Assembly (NCBI RefSeq): GCF_042242105.1
Contig: NC_092014.1
Span: forward strand, 12,280,374-12,344,373
DNA: 64,000 nt
Source: Pempheris klunzingeri
Taxonomy: Eukaryota; Chordata; Actinopteri; Acropomatiformes; Pempheridae
Reading direction: 5' to 3'
This document shows positions 31,003-60,473 of this stretch, in pieces (within the stretch, counting starts at the first letter, position 1; each line of letters starts with the position of its first letter). The notes under the pieces are model-generated. The model saw only the letters and a list, made by a program, of their open reading frames with translations, was not told where the DNA came from and did not search any database. A program made the translations under genes and the position numbers.

Positions 31003-34000
31003 CTAACTCTCTCGCCCCGAGAGATCACATAAAAAGTCCCTGAGGTGACCTGGGGGTCTTGTCTGTCTCTGGGGCCTCCTCGTAGCGGACACAAGAGGCT
31101 GTGTCTGCAGTCCTGCAGTGCCCCGCTGCTGCACACAGGGTGCGTTTAAGGGTGGGGGAGAATGTGGGGAGTGGGAGGGGGACACAGTCAGTGAGTCTGG
31201 GGGTGTGGCTGCTCTGTTTCTCCGGGAGTTGATTGGGGGCTGAAGTGGGCACGCGTTGCCTCTGTATGGTGCCAACCTGTCCCTGTGGAGAACCACCCGT
31301 CTCCCCCTAGGTGGCAACTGGACTCTGTAAACCACCTCCCCCAGCTTCTCCAACACTTCACAGGGCCCCACCCAGTGGCAATCTAACTTAGGGCACCGGC
31401 CCTTCTTTCTCCTGGGGCTATACACCCACACTAGGTCCCCAGTCCTGAAGTCTCTCCCTTTTGCCCTCATGTCATAGTTCCTTTTCTGCCTTATCCCAGC
31501 CTTTGCTAGCTGGTCACGGGCAAAAGCATGAGCAGACTCCATCCTGTCCTGGAGCCTCCTGGCGTATTCTGGTCCTGGTGGAACAGCTGGTGTGTCTGGA
31601 GGGTTCCCGAACGCCATTTCTGCTGGTGTCCGCAGCTCTCGGCCCAACATAAGAAGGGCAGGTGTGCATGCGGTGGAATCCTGCACAGCTGACCTGTAGG
31701 CTAGCAAGACGAGGGGGAGGTGCATATCCCAGTCACGCTGATGTTCTGCAGTGAGGATGGCAAGTTGTTGTGCCAGGGTTCTGTTGAACCGCTCAACAAG
31801 TCCGTCACTCTGCGGGTGTAGGGGTGTGGTCCGGGTCTTGTGCATGCCCAGGCGTGCACACATGGCAGAGAACACAGCAGATTCAAAGTTCCTCCCCTGG
31901 TCACTGTGGATCGTCTCAGCTGCCCCAAACCTGGCGAACATTCCCTGAACCAGCGTGTCAGCCACAGTCTCCGCCTCCTGGTCTGGTATGGCATACGCCT
32001 CAGGCCATTTTGTAAAATAATCCATGGCGACCAGGACATAACGGTTCCCCTTGTCTGTGCGGGGAAATGGACCCATTATGTCCACTGCCACTCTCTCCAT
32101 TGGAGCCCCCACCGCCAGCTGCTGGAGCTGGGCACGGGACCTGTCTGGGGGACCTTTGTGCGCTGTGCAGAGGTCACAGCGGCGGCAAAAGTCCTCAACA
32201 TCCCTCCTGAGCTGGCCCCAGTAAAAACTCTGCCGTAGCCGACGAAGGGTTTTGGAAACTCCAAAATGTCCCGCCCCAGTGGTTCCGTGACAGGCCTTTA
32301 GAACCGCCCATCTTAGGGCCCTGGGGACCACCACCTGCCACCTCTCCTCTCCTGTAGCTGGCTCTTTCCAGGCTCTCTGAAGCACTCCATCCTTAACTCG
32401 GAGAGCTCCAAACTTTTCAACCAGCCCCTTTGTGGCAGGCGAGCACCCAGCGACCTCGTCCCACTGAGGCTTCTGTCCAGACTCCACCCACCGTAGCACT
32501 GGTTGGAGGTCAGCATCCTGTTCCTGTTGCGCTCTCCATTCTATCGGGTCGACAACCTGTGCTGCTCTGCAGGCTGGCCTGTCTCTGAGGTGCCTGGTGT
32601 CTCGCTCCTCCTCTGCGCGGAGCTCCTCCTCCCGGACCTCCCTCCTCTCGCAGTATCGACAGCCGTCAGTGGCACAGGGGCGCCGGGACATGGCGTCAGC
32701 GTTGGCGTGGCGAGCTCCAGCCCTGTACTCCACTGTGAAGGAATACGGTGCTAGTTCCTCCAGCCAGCGTGCAATCTGCCCCTCCGGCTCCTTGAAGGAC
32801 ATTAACCACTGGAGAGCTGCGTGGTCAGTTCGGACAGTGAAGGGCAGGCCGCACAGGTAATATCGGAAATGGCCGATTGCTCTCACAATGGCCAGGAGCT
32901 CTCTGCGTGTCACACAGTAGCGACGTTCAGCTTTGTTGAAGGTTCTGCTGAAGTACGCCACCACTTTCTCCCCTTCTGGCCCCACCTGGCTCAACACTGC
33001 TCCCATCCCAATGTCACTGGCGTCTGTGTCCAGGGTGAATAGCAGATGGGGGTCCGGGGGGATGAGAATGGGAGACTCCATCAGGGCTTTCTTCAGATGG
33101 TTGAAAGCCTGTTCACAGTCTGGGGTCCAGGCAAAGTCACTGTCTTTCTGCTGCAGGCGGAACAGGGGTGCAGCAATGCAAGAAAAGCCGCGCACAAACC
33201 GCCTGTAGTAGGATGCCAGTCCAATAAAGCTCTTCAGCTCCCTCACGTTGGCGGGGGTTGGCCAGTCCTTCACAGCCTGCACTTTCTCTTCCAGTGTGCT
33301 GATACCCTCACCTCCAACCTTATGCCCCAGGAATTCCAGTTCCTTTCTCATGAAGCAGCACTTGTCTGGGTGGAGCTTCAGACCTGCCGCCGCTATCTTC
33401 TGCAGAGTCCGCCGCAGGGACGCCAAAGCTGCCTCGAAGGAGCTTCCATGGACCAGGATGTCATCCAGGTAAACTAGACATTCCTGTCGGGGAATGTCAG
33501 CCAGCACCTTCTCCATCAGCCGTTCGAATGTGGCCGGGGCGTTGCACAGGCCAAAGCAGAGGACACGAAATTGCCACAACCCCCTGCCAGTGCAGAAAGC
33601 AGTCTTTGGCCTAGTTTCAGGGGAGAGGGGCACCTGCCAGTATCCGCTGCGCAGGTCTAATGAGGAGAACCAGGATGAGCCAGAAACTAAGTCCAGAGAC
33701 TCGTCGATGCGGGGCAGCGGGTACGAGTCTTTCTTGGTCACGCTGTTCAGTGGTCTATAGTCGACACAAAATCTCATTTTTGGGCTCCTCTTCTTGTTTA
33801 CCATCACAACCCCCGAGGCCCAGGGGCTGTCAGAGGGTTCGATGATGCCAGCCTTCAGCATCTCATCTATTGCACTGTCAGCAGCAGCCTGATGTGCTAA
33901 GGGAAGACGGCGGGGACGTGTCTTAATGGGCCGTGCATCACCAGTGTCTATGTCATGCTGCACCAGGTGAGTCAGGCCCACTTCCTCCTCAGTCAGTGCA

Positions 34001-34869
34001 AAAATGTTCTTATACTCCAATAACACCTGCCACAGCTCCTCCTGCTGTGCGGGGTCCAAGTTGTGGCAGCTGCGTTTCCATACCTCCTTCACCACTGTCA
34101 GCCTGTCCACGTTTCCCACCGTGGACTGCAGGTCTAGGGCAGGAGGGCCCGCAACGGCTGGAGAATGAGGGGTGAGGGGTTGGGGTGTAGGGGGGGCTGC
34201 TTGGGGTGGGGGGTGTGACCCATGATGTTCCTCTGTTGCTCTCCTGGTTGGCAGGTGCGGTCCTGAGGCCTGTGCGGGGTGCACCATTTCAACTGTGGGG
34301 CCCCCAGGAAAGGCCAGTGTGTTCTTCCCCAGGTCTAACACACACTGTGTGGCACGCAGGAAGTCCAGACCCAATATGCAGGGGTCCTGCACTGCTGCAA
34401 CCCACACCTTAAAGTCCACGGACAGTCCCCCCAGCTGGATGGTTATTACCCCTCTCCCGAGCATGGGGGCTAACTGACCAGTCACTGTCCGCAGCTTGAC
34501 CACAGTAGGTTCCAACTTTGCCCCTGCTGGAACCACGTCAGGTCTCATCAGTGTTGCAGTGGAGCCAGTGTCAACAAGGGCTGTGCATGAAGCCCCCGCC
34601 AGGGTGATGGGGACATGGCAAAAGCTTCCTGCATGGGTCCACCCCACCACCCTTGTGGACTCAATGCCGTCATCAGCTTCTGGGGAAAGTGGAGCTCTTT
34701 TCCCCCAGCTGTTCAGTCGGGCTCCGTCCACTGGAAACACGACAGGCTGGGATACAGGAGAGGGGGCCTGCGTCATCCCATCTACGCAGGCCCTGAGGCG
34801 TTTCCCTGAACACCAGCCTGCTTTGGGCACCGCACGCTGATGTGACCAGGCTGGCCACATGTCCAGCAC
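31003..34869 (-). CDS. pol: Gypsy Pol polyprotein (protease-RT-RNase H-integrase)
   Basis: One uninterrupted frame of 1288 codons on the minus strand, beginning inside gag and in the -1 frame relative to it. It has no convincing own start codon, so it is probably made as a Gag-Pol fusion. Domains (residues from the frame's left limit): aspartic protease with LVDTGST at about 99; reverse transcriptase about 315-560 with VYLDDIL at 466-472; RNase H from about 610 (LDTDASDIGMGAVLSQ) to 690; zinc-binding H-H-C-C integrase domain about 855-905 (GHFGVSKTLRRLRQSFYW, RRCDLC); DDE core with AVDIMGPFP, HSDQGRNFES and DGLVERFNRT; then a GPY/F-like module (WVGPCEVLEKLGEVVYRVQL). All expected catalytic residues that I checked are present. 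It ends in a Pro/Ser-rich tail. It looks functional. Confidence 0.93.
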   Translation of the reverse strand: MLDMWPAWSHQRAVPKAGWCSGKRLRACVDGMTQAPSPVSQPVVFPVDGARLNSWGKRAPLSPEADDGIESTRVVGWTHAGSFCHVPITLAGASCTALVDTGSTATLMRPDVVPAGAKLEPTVVKLRTVTGQLAPMLGRGVITIQLGGLSVDFKVWVAAVQDPCILGLDFLRATQCVLDLGKNTLAFPGGPTVEMVHPAQASGPHLPTRRATEEHHGSHPPPQAAPPTPQPLTPHSPAVAGPPALDLQSTVGNVDRLTVVKEVWKRSCHNLDPAQQEELWQVLLEYKNIFALTEEEVGLTHLVQHDIDTGDARPIKTRPRRLPLAHQAAADSAIDEMLKAGIIEPSDSPWASGVVMVNKKRSPKMRFCVDYRPLNSVTKKDSYPLPRIDESLDLVSGSSWFSSLDLRSGYWQVPLSPETRPKTAFCTGRGLWQFRVLCFGLCNAPATFERLMEKVLADIPRQECLVYLDDILVHGSSFEAALASLRRTLQKIAAAGLKLHPDKCCFMRKELEFLGHKVGGEGISTLEEKVQAVKDWPTPANVRELKSFIGLASYYRRFVRGFSCIAAPLFRLQQKDSDFAWTPDCEQAFNHLKKALMESPILIPPDPHLLFTLDTDASDIGMGAVLSQVGPEGEKVVAYFSRTFNKAERRYCVTRRELLAIVRAIGHFRYYLCGLPFTVRTDHAALQWLMSFKEPEGQIARWLEELAPYSFTVEYRAGARHANADAMSRRPCATDGCRYCERREVREEELRAEEERDTRHLRDRPACRAAQVVDPIEWRAQQEQDADLQPVLRWVESGQKPQWDEVAGCSPATKGLVEKFGALRVKDGVLQRAWKEPATGEERWQVVVPRALRWAVLKACHGTTGAGHFGVSKTLRRLRQSFYWGQLRRDVEDFCRRCDLCTAHKGPPDRSRAQLQQLAVGAPMERVAVDIMGPFPRTDKGNRYVLVAMDYFTKWPEAYAIPDQEAETVADTLVQGMFARFGAAETIHSDQGRNFESAVFSAMCARLGMHKTRTTPLHPQSDGLVERFNRTLAQQLAILTAEHQRDWDMHLPLVLLAYRSAVQDSTACTPALLMLGRELRTPAEMAFGNPPDTPAVPPGPEYARRLQDRMESAHAFARDQLAKAGIRQKRNYDMRAKGRDFRTGDLVWVYSPRRKKGRCPKLDCHWVGPCEVLEKLGEVVYRVQLPPRGRRVVLHRDRLAPYRGNACPLQPPINSRRNRAATPPDSLTVSPSHSPHSPPPLNAPCVQQRGTAGLQTQPLVSATRRPQRQTRPPGHLRDFLCDLSGRES
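34764..34806 (-). promoter_or_regulatory. -1 ribosomal frameshift signal at the gag-pol junction
   Basis: On the minus strand, slippery heptamer GGGAAAC (34806-34800) lies in the gag frame as G_GGA_AAC, followed by a 6-nt spacer GCCTCA and a perfect 10-bp stem. The 5' arm GGGCCTGCGT is at 34793-34784, the loop AGATGGGATG at 34783-34774, and the 3' arm ACGCAGGCCC at 34773-34764. The gag TAG codon (34784-34782) straddles the stem-loop boundary. The pol frame is the -1 frame relative to gag and is open across the site. Heptamer class, spacer length and stem stability all fit known -1 signals. Function is inferred from the layout. Confidence 0.85.
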
Positions 34870-35774
34870 ACAGGGGGGTCTCGGTGAGGACGGGTGCGGC
34901 GGCGTGTCGATTGTAGTGACACAGCCCGAATCAGTTCAGTCAATTCAGCAGCCCAGGCCGGCTTCTCTTGGCCCAGGCCGACCAGCTCCACACTCCTCCC
35001 AACCGGCCTGCTCCCACTGTGGTCATTCTCTGCAGTAGCTCCTACTGCCTCTCTCTCCACAGCCAGCTCTAGTGCTTCCTGCAGACTGCGGGGGCGTGCG
35101 AGCTGTGTCTGTATGCGCAGCTCTCTCGGGGTGATGGCTCGCACAAACTGGTCTCTGGCCAGCTCATTCTGCACATCAATGGGCATGTGGGCATATGCTC
35201 TCCTTGACAGGGTCTCAATGTCATTAGCCAACACACGGAGCGGCTCCCCAGGCCCTCTCTGTCTGTTGGACAGCTCCGCTCGCAGGACACCGGGCTGGCT
35301 ACACTGTCCAAACCGCCGCTGCAGGGCTCCAACCAAAGCCCCGTAGTTCCCCCTATCGGCTGGGCTGAGCAGCAGTAAACATGCCAAGGCCTCCTCCGTA
35401 AGGCACAGAGCCAACTGGAGCGCTTTAGTGTCCTCCGACCAGGCAGCGGCCCTTGCCAATAGTTCAAATTGGGCATGGAAGGCCTCCCAGTCCGCCTTAC
35501 CGGAGTATTTCGGCGTCTTCCCATACAGTTGGTGACTCTGGGCGCCGCCATCTTTATTCAGACATGGCCCCGCGTCTTTGGCGGGTTTTTCCGCACTCAG
35601 CGAGCTGAAGCCGGCGTCAGCTGCTAGCCTCCTGGCCGTCTGCCTGAGGCGGGCTCTATGCTCCGCAGCACGGTCCAAGCCACCGTCATGTCCCGGTGTG
35701 ACATCGTACTCATTGTCCACCGCCTCAACCTTGACTTTAGGACGAGTACCGGTCATTTCCCGCTGCGCCGCCAT
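34782..35774 (-). CDS. gag: Gypsy Gag polyprotein
   Basis: From the ATG at 35774 (MAAQREMTG) to the TAG at 34782 there are 330 codons without a break. A longer frame with a GTG two codons upstream is less likely to be the start. The middle contains a retrotransposon Gag capsid-like region (YSGKADWEAFHAQFELLA, YGALVGALQRRFGQ, RDQFVRAI). The C-terminus has one zinc knuckle, CWTCGQPGHISVRC, of the C-X2-C-X4-H-X4-C type. The protein would form the particle and bind the genomic RNA. The last codons contain the frameshift heptamer. The leader between the primer site and the ATG is only about 70 nt. Confidence 0.9.
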   Translation of the reverse strand: MAAQREMTGTRPKVKVEAVDNEYDVTPGHDGGLDRAAEHRARLRQTARRLAADAGFSSLSAEKPAKDAGPCLNKDGGAQSHQLYGKTPKYSGKADWEAFHAQFELLARAAAWSEDTKALQLALCLTEEALACLLLLSPADRGNYGALVGALQRRFGQCSQPGVLRAELSNRQRGPGEPLRVLANDIETLSRRAYAHMPIDVQNELARDQFVRAITPRELRIQTQLARPRSLQEALELAVEREAVGATAENDHSGSRPVGRSVELVGLGQEKPAWAAELTELIRAVSLQSTRRRTRPHRDPPVCWTCGQPGHISVRCPKQAGVQGNASGPA

Positions 35775-35843
35775 CGCCACCGTAGGTCGAGCAGAGTTAG
35801 CTGGTTCGGGTCGCTGCTAGCCGAGATCAGAAGTCCAGTGTTT

Positions 35844-35857
35844 CACTTCTGACACCA
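35844..35857 (-). other. Primer binding site, tRNA-Leu type
   Basis: TGGTGTCAGAAGTG on the minus strand, one base inside the 5' LTR. It is complementary to the 3' end of vertebrate tRNA-Leu (…CACTTCTGACACCA), which would prime minus-strand DNA synthesis. Confidence 0.85.
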
Positions 35858-35858
35858 A

Positions 35859-36169
35859 TGTAACGTTCAGCAGGATGGTGGAATAACGAGCCCAGTTGTT
35901 AGTAATGTAATTTATTACTAATCTTCGGTTACTGTCGGCCGTAACCACGCCAACATAAACATAACAATAACGGAACAATTGGGCAGCTCTCTCTCTCACC
36001 AAGCGCGCCGACCAGAGGACGAGACATGCCACACACCACAATCAAGCACACACTCTCGCCCCGCCCTCCTCCTATTCTCAGCCACTCACATGCCTAGCAA
36101 AACACATTCAGGAACAGTGGGACTTTTCAGAACAGCATTTAACACAACAACAACAACAGGGATGCTACA
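35859..36169 (-). repeat. 5' LTR of the Gypsy element
   Basis: 311 bp, with no difference by eye from the LTR at 30678-30988. In element orientation it is the upstream LTR and would hold the promoter. It lies only 421 bp upstream of the suclg1 start codon, transcribing away from suclg1. Confidence 0.95.
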
Positions 36170-36590
36170 CTATAAATGCCTGTGAGGTAATATTGGGTGA
36201 AGATTTGTTTTTAATTACTGTTTCAAGTTTAACTCAGGGCAATCAGACATTTACTGAAATTATCCAAGTGGTTGACGCGACCTCTAGTGCTGACATGGTT
36301 TCTTTCACACACCCTGTAGAAAACTACACTACCCAGCATTCATTGTAAACTGAGGTAGCCCACTGTATCGCCTGATATATTTCTTAACACGTCTGTTCTT
36401 TGTACTATAGTCATAATTCACAAAAATATTGACAGTCAATCATAGATACACACGGGACATTTTGAGTTAATTGTGAAACTTAAAAAAATTCCAAGATTAG
36501 TAAAATTGGAGATTTCAGGGGATATTTGTAGTCAGCTAAAATCCGTGTGACAGGTCCTCAGCCCCCGGTGTCATTGGTGAATGACCGAAG
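36170..36590 (+). promoter_or_regulatory. suclg1: suclg1 promoter with ZNF143/THAP11-like motif
   Basis: The 421 bp between the LTR and the suclg1 ATG must hold the proximal promoter. At 36323-36345 the sequence reads ACTACACTACCCAGCATTC then ATTG. It fits the ACTACAATTCCCAGCATGC-type element bound by ZNF143 and THAP11/HCFC1 at most positions. This motif is known from promoters of nuclear genes for mitochondrial proteins, which fits suclg1. No TATA box at a sensible distance was seen. A short upstream reading frame begins at 36581 and overlaps the main start. Confidence 0.5.
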
Positions 36591-56260
<19,670 letters not shown>

Positions 56261-56444
56261 ATTGTGCAAGAAGGCAGCCCACCTTTTACCCCCCCCTGCC
56301 CAGAAATTGAGACAAACAGCCTGATTCTGGAGGTGGATATGCCCTACAGTATCTGTAAAACCTGATTATTTCAACAACAATGCATACACGCAGTGTTTAT
56401 ACTGTAATTTCTGCCATGATCTTGTACCTTGCACATAACACAAG

Positions 56445-56450
56445 AATAAA
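56445..56450 (+). terminator. suclg1: suclg1 polyadenylation signal AATAAA
   Basis: A canonical hexamer 185 nt after the stop codon, followed by an A-run. The implied 3' UTR is about 200 nt. Confidence 0.7.
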
Positions 56451-58604
56451 AAAAATGGTGTCTTAATAGTATCCTGAAGAACTCATTGTACACAATGTAA
56501 AAGCTCTTTAGATGTTTTTTCTTCCTCCACACAATGACGACCGCTCCAGGAAGGATGCCATGGTAACCTTTGTGATCTGTTTCGTTCTGTTATGCTCTTG
56601 CTGTAAAACATATTCATCATTCAGTTTCACCGGCTGTCCACCTGAATAAGAAATATTTCTCATATCATTTTCCTACTGTGTTGTTTCTGTACTTTCACGT
56701 GGCACGTTGATCAAGCAGAAGTGGTCTTGTTATAGAATGAGCTCATATTTCTTCAAGTTTGGAAGTAACATGGGCACAAATCTTAGTATTCGTGTAAAAG
56801 AACATGCATGTTGAGCAGGCGCGATGTTTTCAAGCTTTTCAGCACAACCTGCGCACGTTCCATATTGTAAGTACAGAGGCAGTTCTCAGGGGAGGAGTTA
56901 AGATGATGCTTTTCTTACCTTAGATCTTACAGTTGAGTTCAGTTGAGTGCCTTTCCTCAGTTATGTTAGCTGACATGTGAAATCATAGCTTGCCGTGTTG
57001 ATGCCTCTACACTGTTAAAAGACTATTAAGAAAGAGAGAGAGAGAGGATGAATAGACAAGTCAATTAGTCAATCAAAAGATAAGCAACTGGCAACAATTT
57101 TAAATAGTAGATGAATCACTCTAAAGCCTGGTCATGCCAGCATTTAAAACGACAAACATTTTGCCTGAGATTTCATTGAAATTAATTAATCTTTGGTGAT
57201 TTTTGACACGCAAATTCATGCTGTTAGCAAGCGGTCTTGTCGATGCTGATCTTTGAGACCTGCAAAGACTAAAATGGCGGAAGCTGTTGTAGCTTAGTAA
57301 TTGTGTTACACCATCCGCTTTTATTTAACCACCTCAGGAGTGTAAACTGCAGTACAAAAGAGGAAGAGTTTGCAGTCAGACAGGAGTTGATGATATAAAA
57401 ATGTGTCTCAGAAAAACTTATTGACCCCATTATCTGTCTGCCATTTGGCAAGAATTTTATCCCCATCCTGATGACTCTTTGAAATGAAATGCTGTACAGT
57501 CCTGAGAGCACAATGCCAGGGAGGTGTAAGCGCTACCATTGACAGTTGCTTTTTTCAGCTCCCAACAATTGGGCTTTGTCTTGTCATTATTCATTCAGTG
57601 TATTTTATCGGGCCTCACAGCAGTAAGAACTTTCAGGTTAGCCTCGAATTAAGACGAATATCCAAGTTCCATGAAAAACCTACAGGTTAAATTAATGCCT
57701 CATTACTGCACACAAGGTGAGAGGAGGAAAATGAAAGGGGCGGGGGGGGTAGGGTTACAGCTGGTTCTGCTCCTACTGAATCTTTTTTAAATAAACATGT
57801 GTAATGAAGCATATAATGCCCCACACTGGACATCTCTACAGCCTATTCTTATCTGCTCCACAGCAGTCAGCCAAGGCAGATTATTCTGTGTACACATTGT
57901 TAACAATTACTTTTTAATCTGCATTAGCGAATTAACATAATGACTGACAGCGGAACAGAAAGCTTATTTGTTTAGAGGCTCAGAAGTTCCTTCTTGCACT
58001 GAAGTTGGCAAGCTGTAGCCTGCTTTGGTTTGACTTGTATGTAAGATGTAAAGGAGGCCATAGTTTGCCTTCTGGTGGTATTTAGCTTAGTTAGTTTTTT
58101 GACTTTATACAACTTTAGCGCAATTAATTGGAAGTTAAAAAATAAATAAAACTGTCACCAAACACGCTGGAAAAGAGACAGATGTCAGTGGAGTAAGTTT
58201 CATTAAAAAATTAAGTTGGTTTGAAGGTGCACCATGTGAAGCCAACTACAAAAGTGAATCGTTTTCTTTCTTCTTTCTTGCTTTTCATCTAACCAGGAGC
58301 CACATAAAATGAGTCATTTTGACCCGTTAAGAAATCAAGGTTTAACTGAATTATCACATTATTGTTGATGACTGACTTGATGCGTCCAACAGTAGGTGAT
58401 TCCTCACTTAGCTAAATCAAATAATGACTGCAGTAAATTCCTGAGGGCTGTTATTAGCCAAAATGTTCTTAAAATGCACCACTTGGTGTATAAATGTTTG
58501 TGAATACCGTACAGGATATGATGAGCGGATGTTCCAATTCAGTCCTTAATAATGTTATTAAGCAGTTGGTGAGTATATAGTGAGCTTGTATTGCACTGTA
58601 CAGC

Positions 58605-58875
58605 TGCAATGATTAATCAGTTAGTTGTCAATGATTAGATCAATTGCCAACTATTTTAAAATTGCTTTGAGTAATTTTTAAAAGTTACACCCTCTTGAAT
58701 TAGAATTTTCTGGTATCTTCTTTATCAAACTCTAGCAAACTACATATGTTTGGATTGTGGACAAAACGAGACATTTGGGACGTCATCTTTGGCTTTGGGA
58801 AACACTGAGCAACGTTTTTCACCATTTTTTGGCATTTTATTGATAAAATAATCAGTTGTAGCCACAGTGCACTGT
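58605..58875 (+). repeat. Teleost AT-rich dispersed repeat
   Basis: Starts 'acagctgcaatgattaatca', continues with TTAGTTGTCAATGATTAG, then 'ggacaaaacgagacatttgg', GACGTCATCTTTGGC and GGGAAACACTG, and ends near TTTTATTGATAAAATAATCAG. Same family and orientation as the copy at 26.0 kb. Confidence 0.6.
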
Positions 58876-60473
58876 TGGATCCTGTTTTCCCGCAATGTAA
58901 TTCCAATAGATAATGGAGGAGCAACTCACATCTGCAGAACATTAAAACAACTTACAAAAGATTTGTTTTGATTTGAGGACCCACAAATAAACATTTAAGT
59001 GTCCACCGTAAAAAGAATAAAGTTTGTGCTCGTGATGAATCGTTTTTATAGGTGTGAGTAAAAATTAATTGGTCAGGATTTGAGAGCACTCAGTTTCAAG
59101 ATCTGAGAGTTGCTTTTCGAAACAAAATTCTCATCACCACTTTCAACCTTCACCTTCAGTAACAAAGCAGCGCTGATGATACGTGTATTCAGTTTCGATG
59201 CCATCGTTTTTGGTGCAAAGAACTGGAGAGAGGTGGAGTTGACAGTCTATTCTCCCAAACCAACGCGTTCACTTTCTTCAAAAGCCCATGAATGGCTGAC
59301 TTAGACTCACGCAGACCCACAGCAAAGGTCTCATTACCTAGAGAGTGCAGACTTCAGCCAAGTCAACCGTCTGACTTAAAGAAACAGGGATATTCCTCCG
59401 AGCAGACGGCAGTCTTAATGAACTCAACAGGGTACCCTGCAAGTGCCCTTGCACACACTGCAACACCTTATGACTAATGTATGTGAGGAGAAGCTGAACA
59501 GTGCCAGAGTGCCCAGCATGTAAATCAGTCATTTAATTAAATAGTTGCTAATGAAACAGATAAGGCAAATCTTACGTTATGAGGTAAGAGCTTCTTTTTT
59601 TTTTCTAAATTTCCACACCGTTCAGGGATGAGTAGGCGCCAACATGCTGTGTGCGGCAGGTCATTAACATCACCAGTGAAATGTTACAATAGCACAAGCT
59701 GCCATCTGTCAATTAAAGTAGCTTAACCAAAAAGTTGCGCGATCTGGAAGCCGTACAGGTGCAGGTTAGATTTGTTGCTCCTCTTTTTAATTACCTGGTT
59801 TGTTGGCAGCGGCCCTCAATGAGGTGCTCATCCATTCACTGTCACATATTGCTCTTTTTATCCTGAGAGTGCCGGCGATCATTGTCAGATTGTTTCATTG
59901 ATACCATTGATCCTACCTGAGGCTGCGAAGTCTGGTTGGCACAATCTCCATTAAAGCATTGGAGAGCAGCAGTAAGGATGAGAAATAAAACCAAGGGGCT
60001 TGACAGTAGCAATTTGCATGAGGCAGTATTGTTTTAATAGAACCACTGACTTTAGATTGCTTTGGGAATTGAGGGCAAGGATGAGGACAGAGGCGTGGAT
60101 GTATAGGGATCTTGGAACAGAGCCCCATTCTTTTCTCAACTCAGCTGTGGATTGGTTTCTTCTTCAGACAGGAAAGGTTTTATTTGTCTGGCTTATGATG
60201 ATAGAAAGACACAAGACAATGCTTCACACACAGAGCAGGCTGCTCCATTTTGATAAATTCATTCATGTTACAGGCATTTATTCAATGACAAGAGTGAATA
60301 AGGCAGCCTTGTGTTTGGTTTTCTAAAATAATTCACAAAAGCAATCTTGCTTGAGTTTTATGGGGTTTTTTTTATTTCTAACAAGACACCCTATGATTTC
60401 TAAGTTGTAACCAATGCTTTATTAATGACTTATGTGATTCTGTAGAATTGTTAGAAGCCATTCACAAAACTTA

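Larger units (their letters stand above)
30674..36173 (-). mobile_element. Complete Ty3/Gypsy LTR retrotransposon with target duplication
   Basis: The element spans 30678-36169 and is read on the minus strand in the order LTR-PBS-gag-pol-PPT-LTR. A 4-bp target duplication, CTAT, flanks it at 30674-30677 and 36170-36173. The two 311-bp LTRs look identical by eye. gag and pol are both open. The domain order is Gag with CCHC knuckle, aspartic protease, reverse transcriptase, RNase H, integrase. No env and no chromodomain are seen. Integrase downstream of RT/RNase H places it in Metaviridae; the clade is not resolved. GC content is clearly higher than in the surrounding host DNA. Confidence 0.95.

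Noticed and set aside
31461..35346. Many plus-strand open frames of 60-150 codons across the Gypsy element
   Set aside because: They are antisense shadows of the GC-rich gag and pol genes and lack any domain resemblance.
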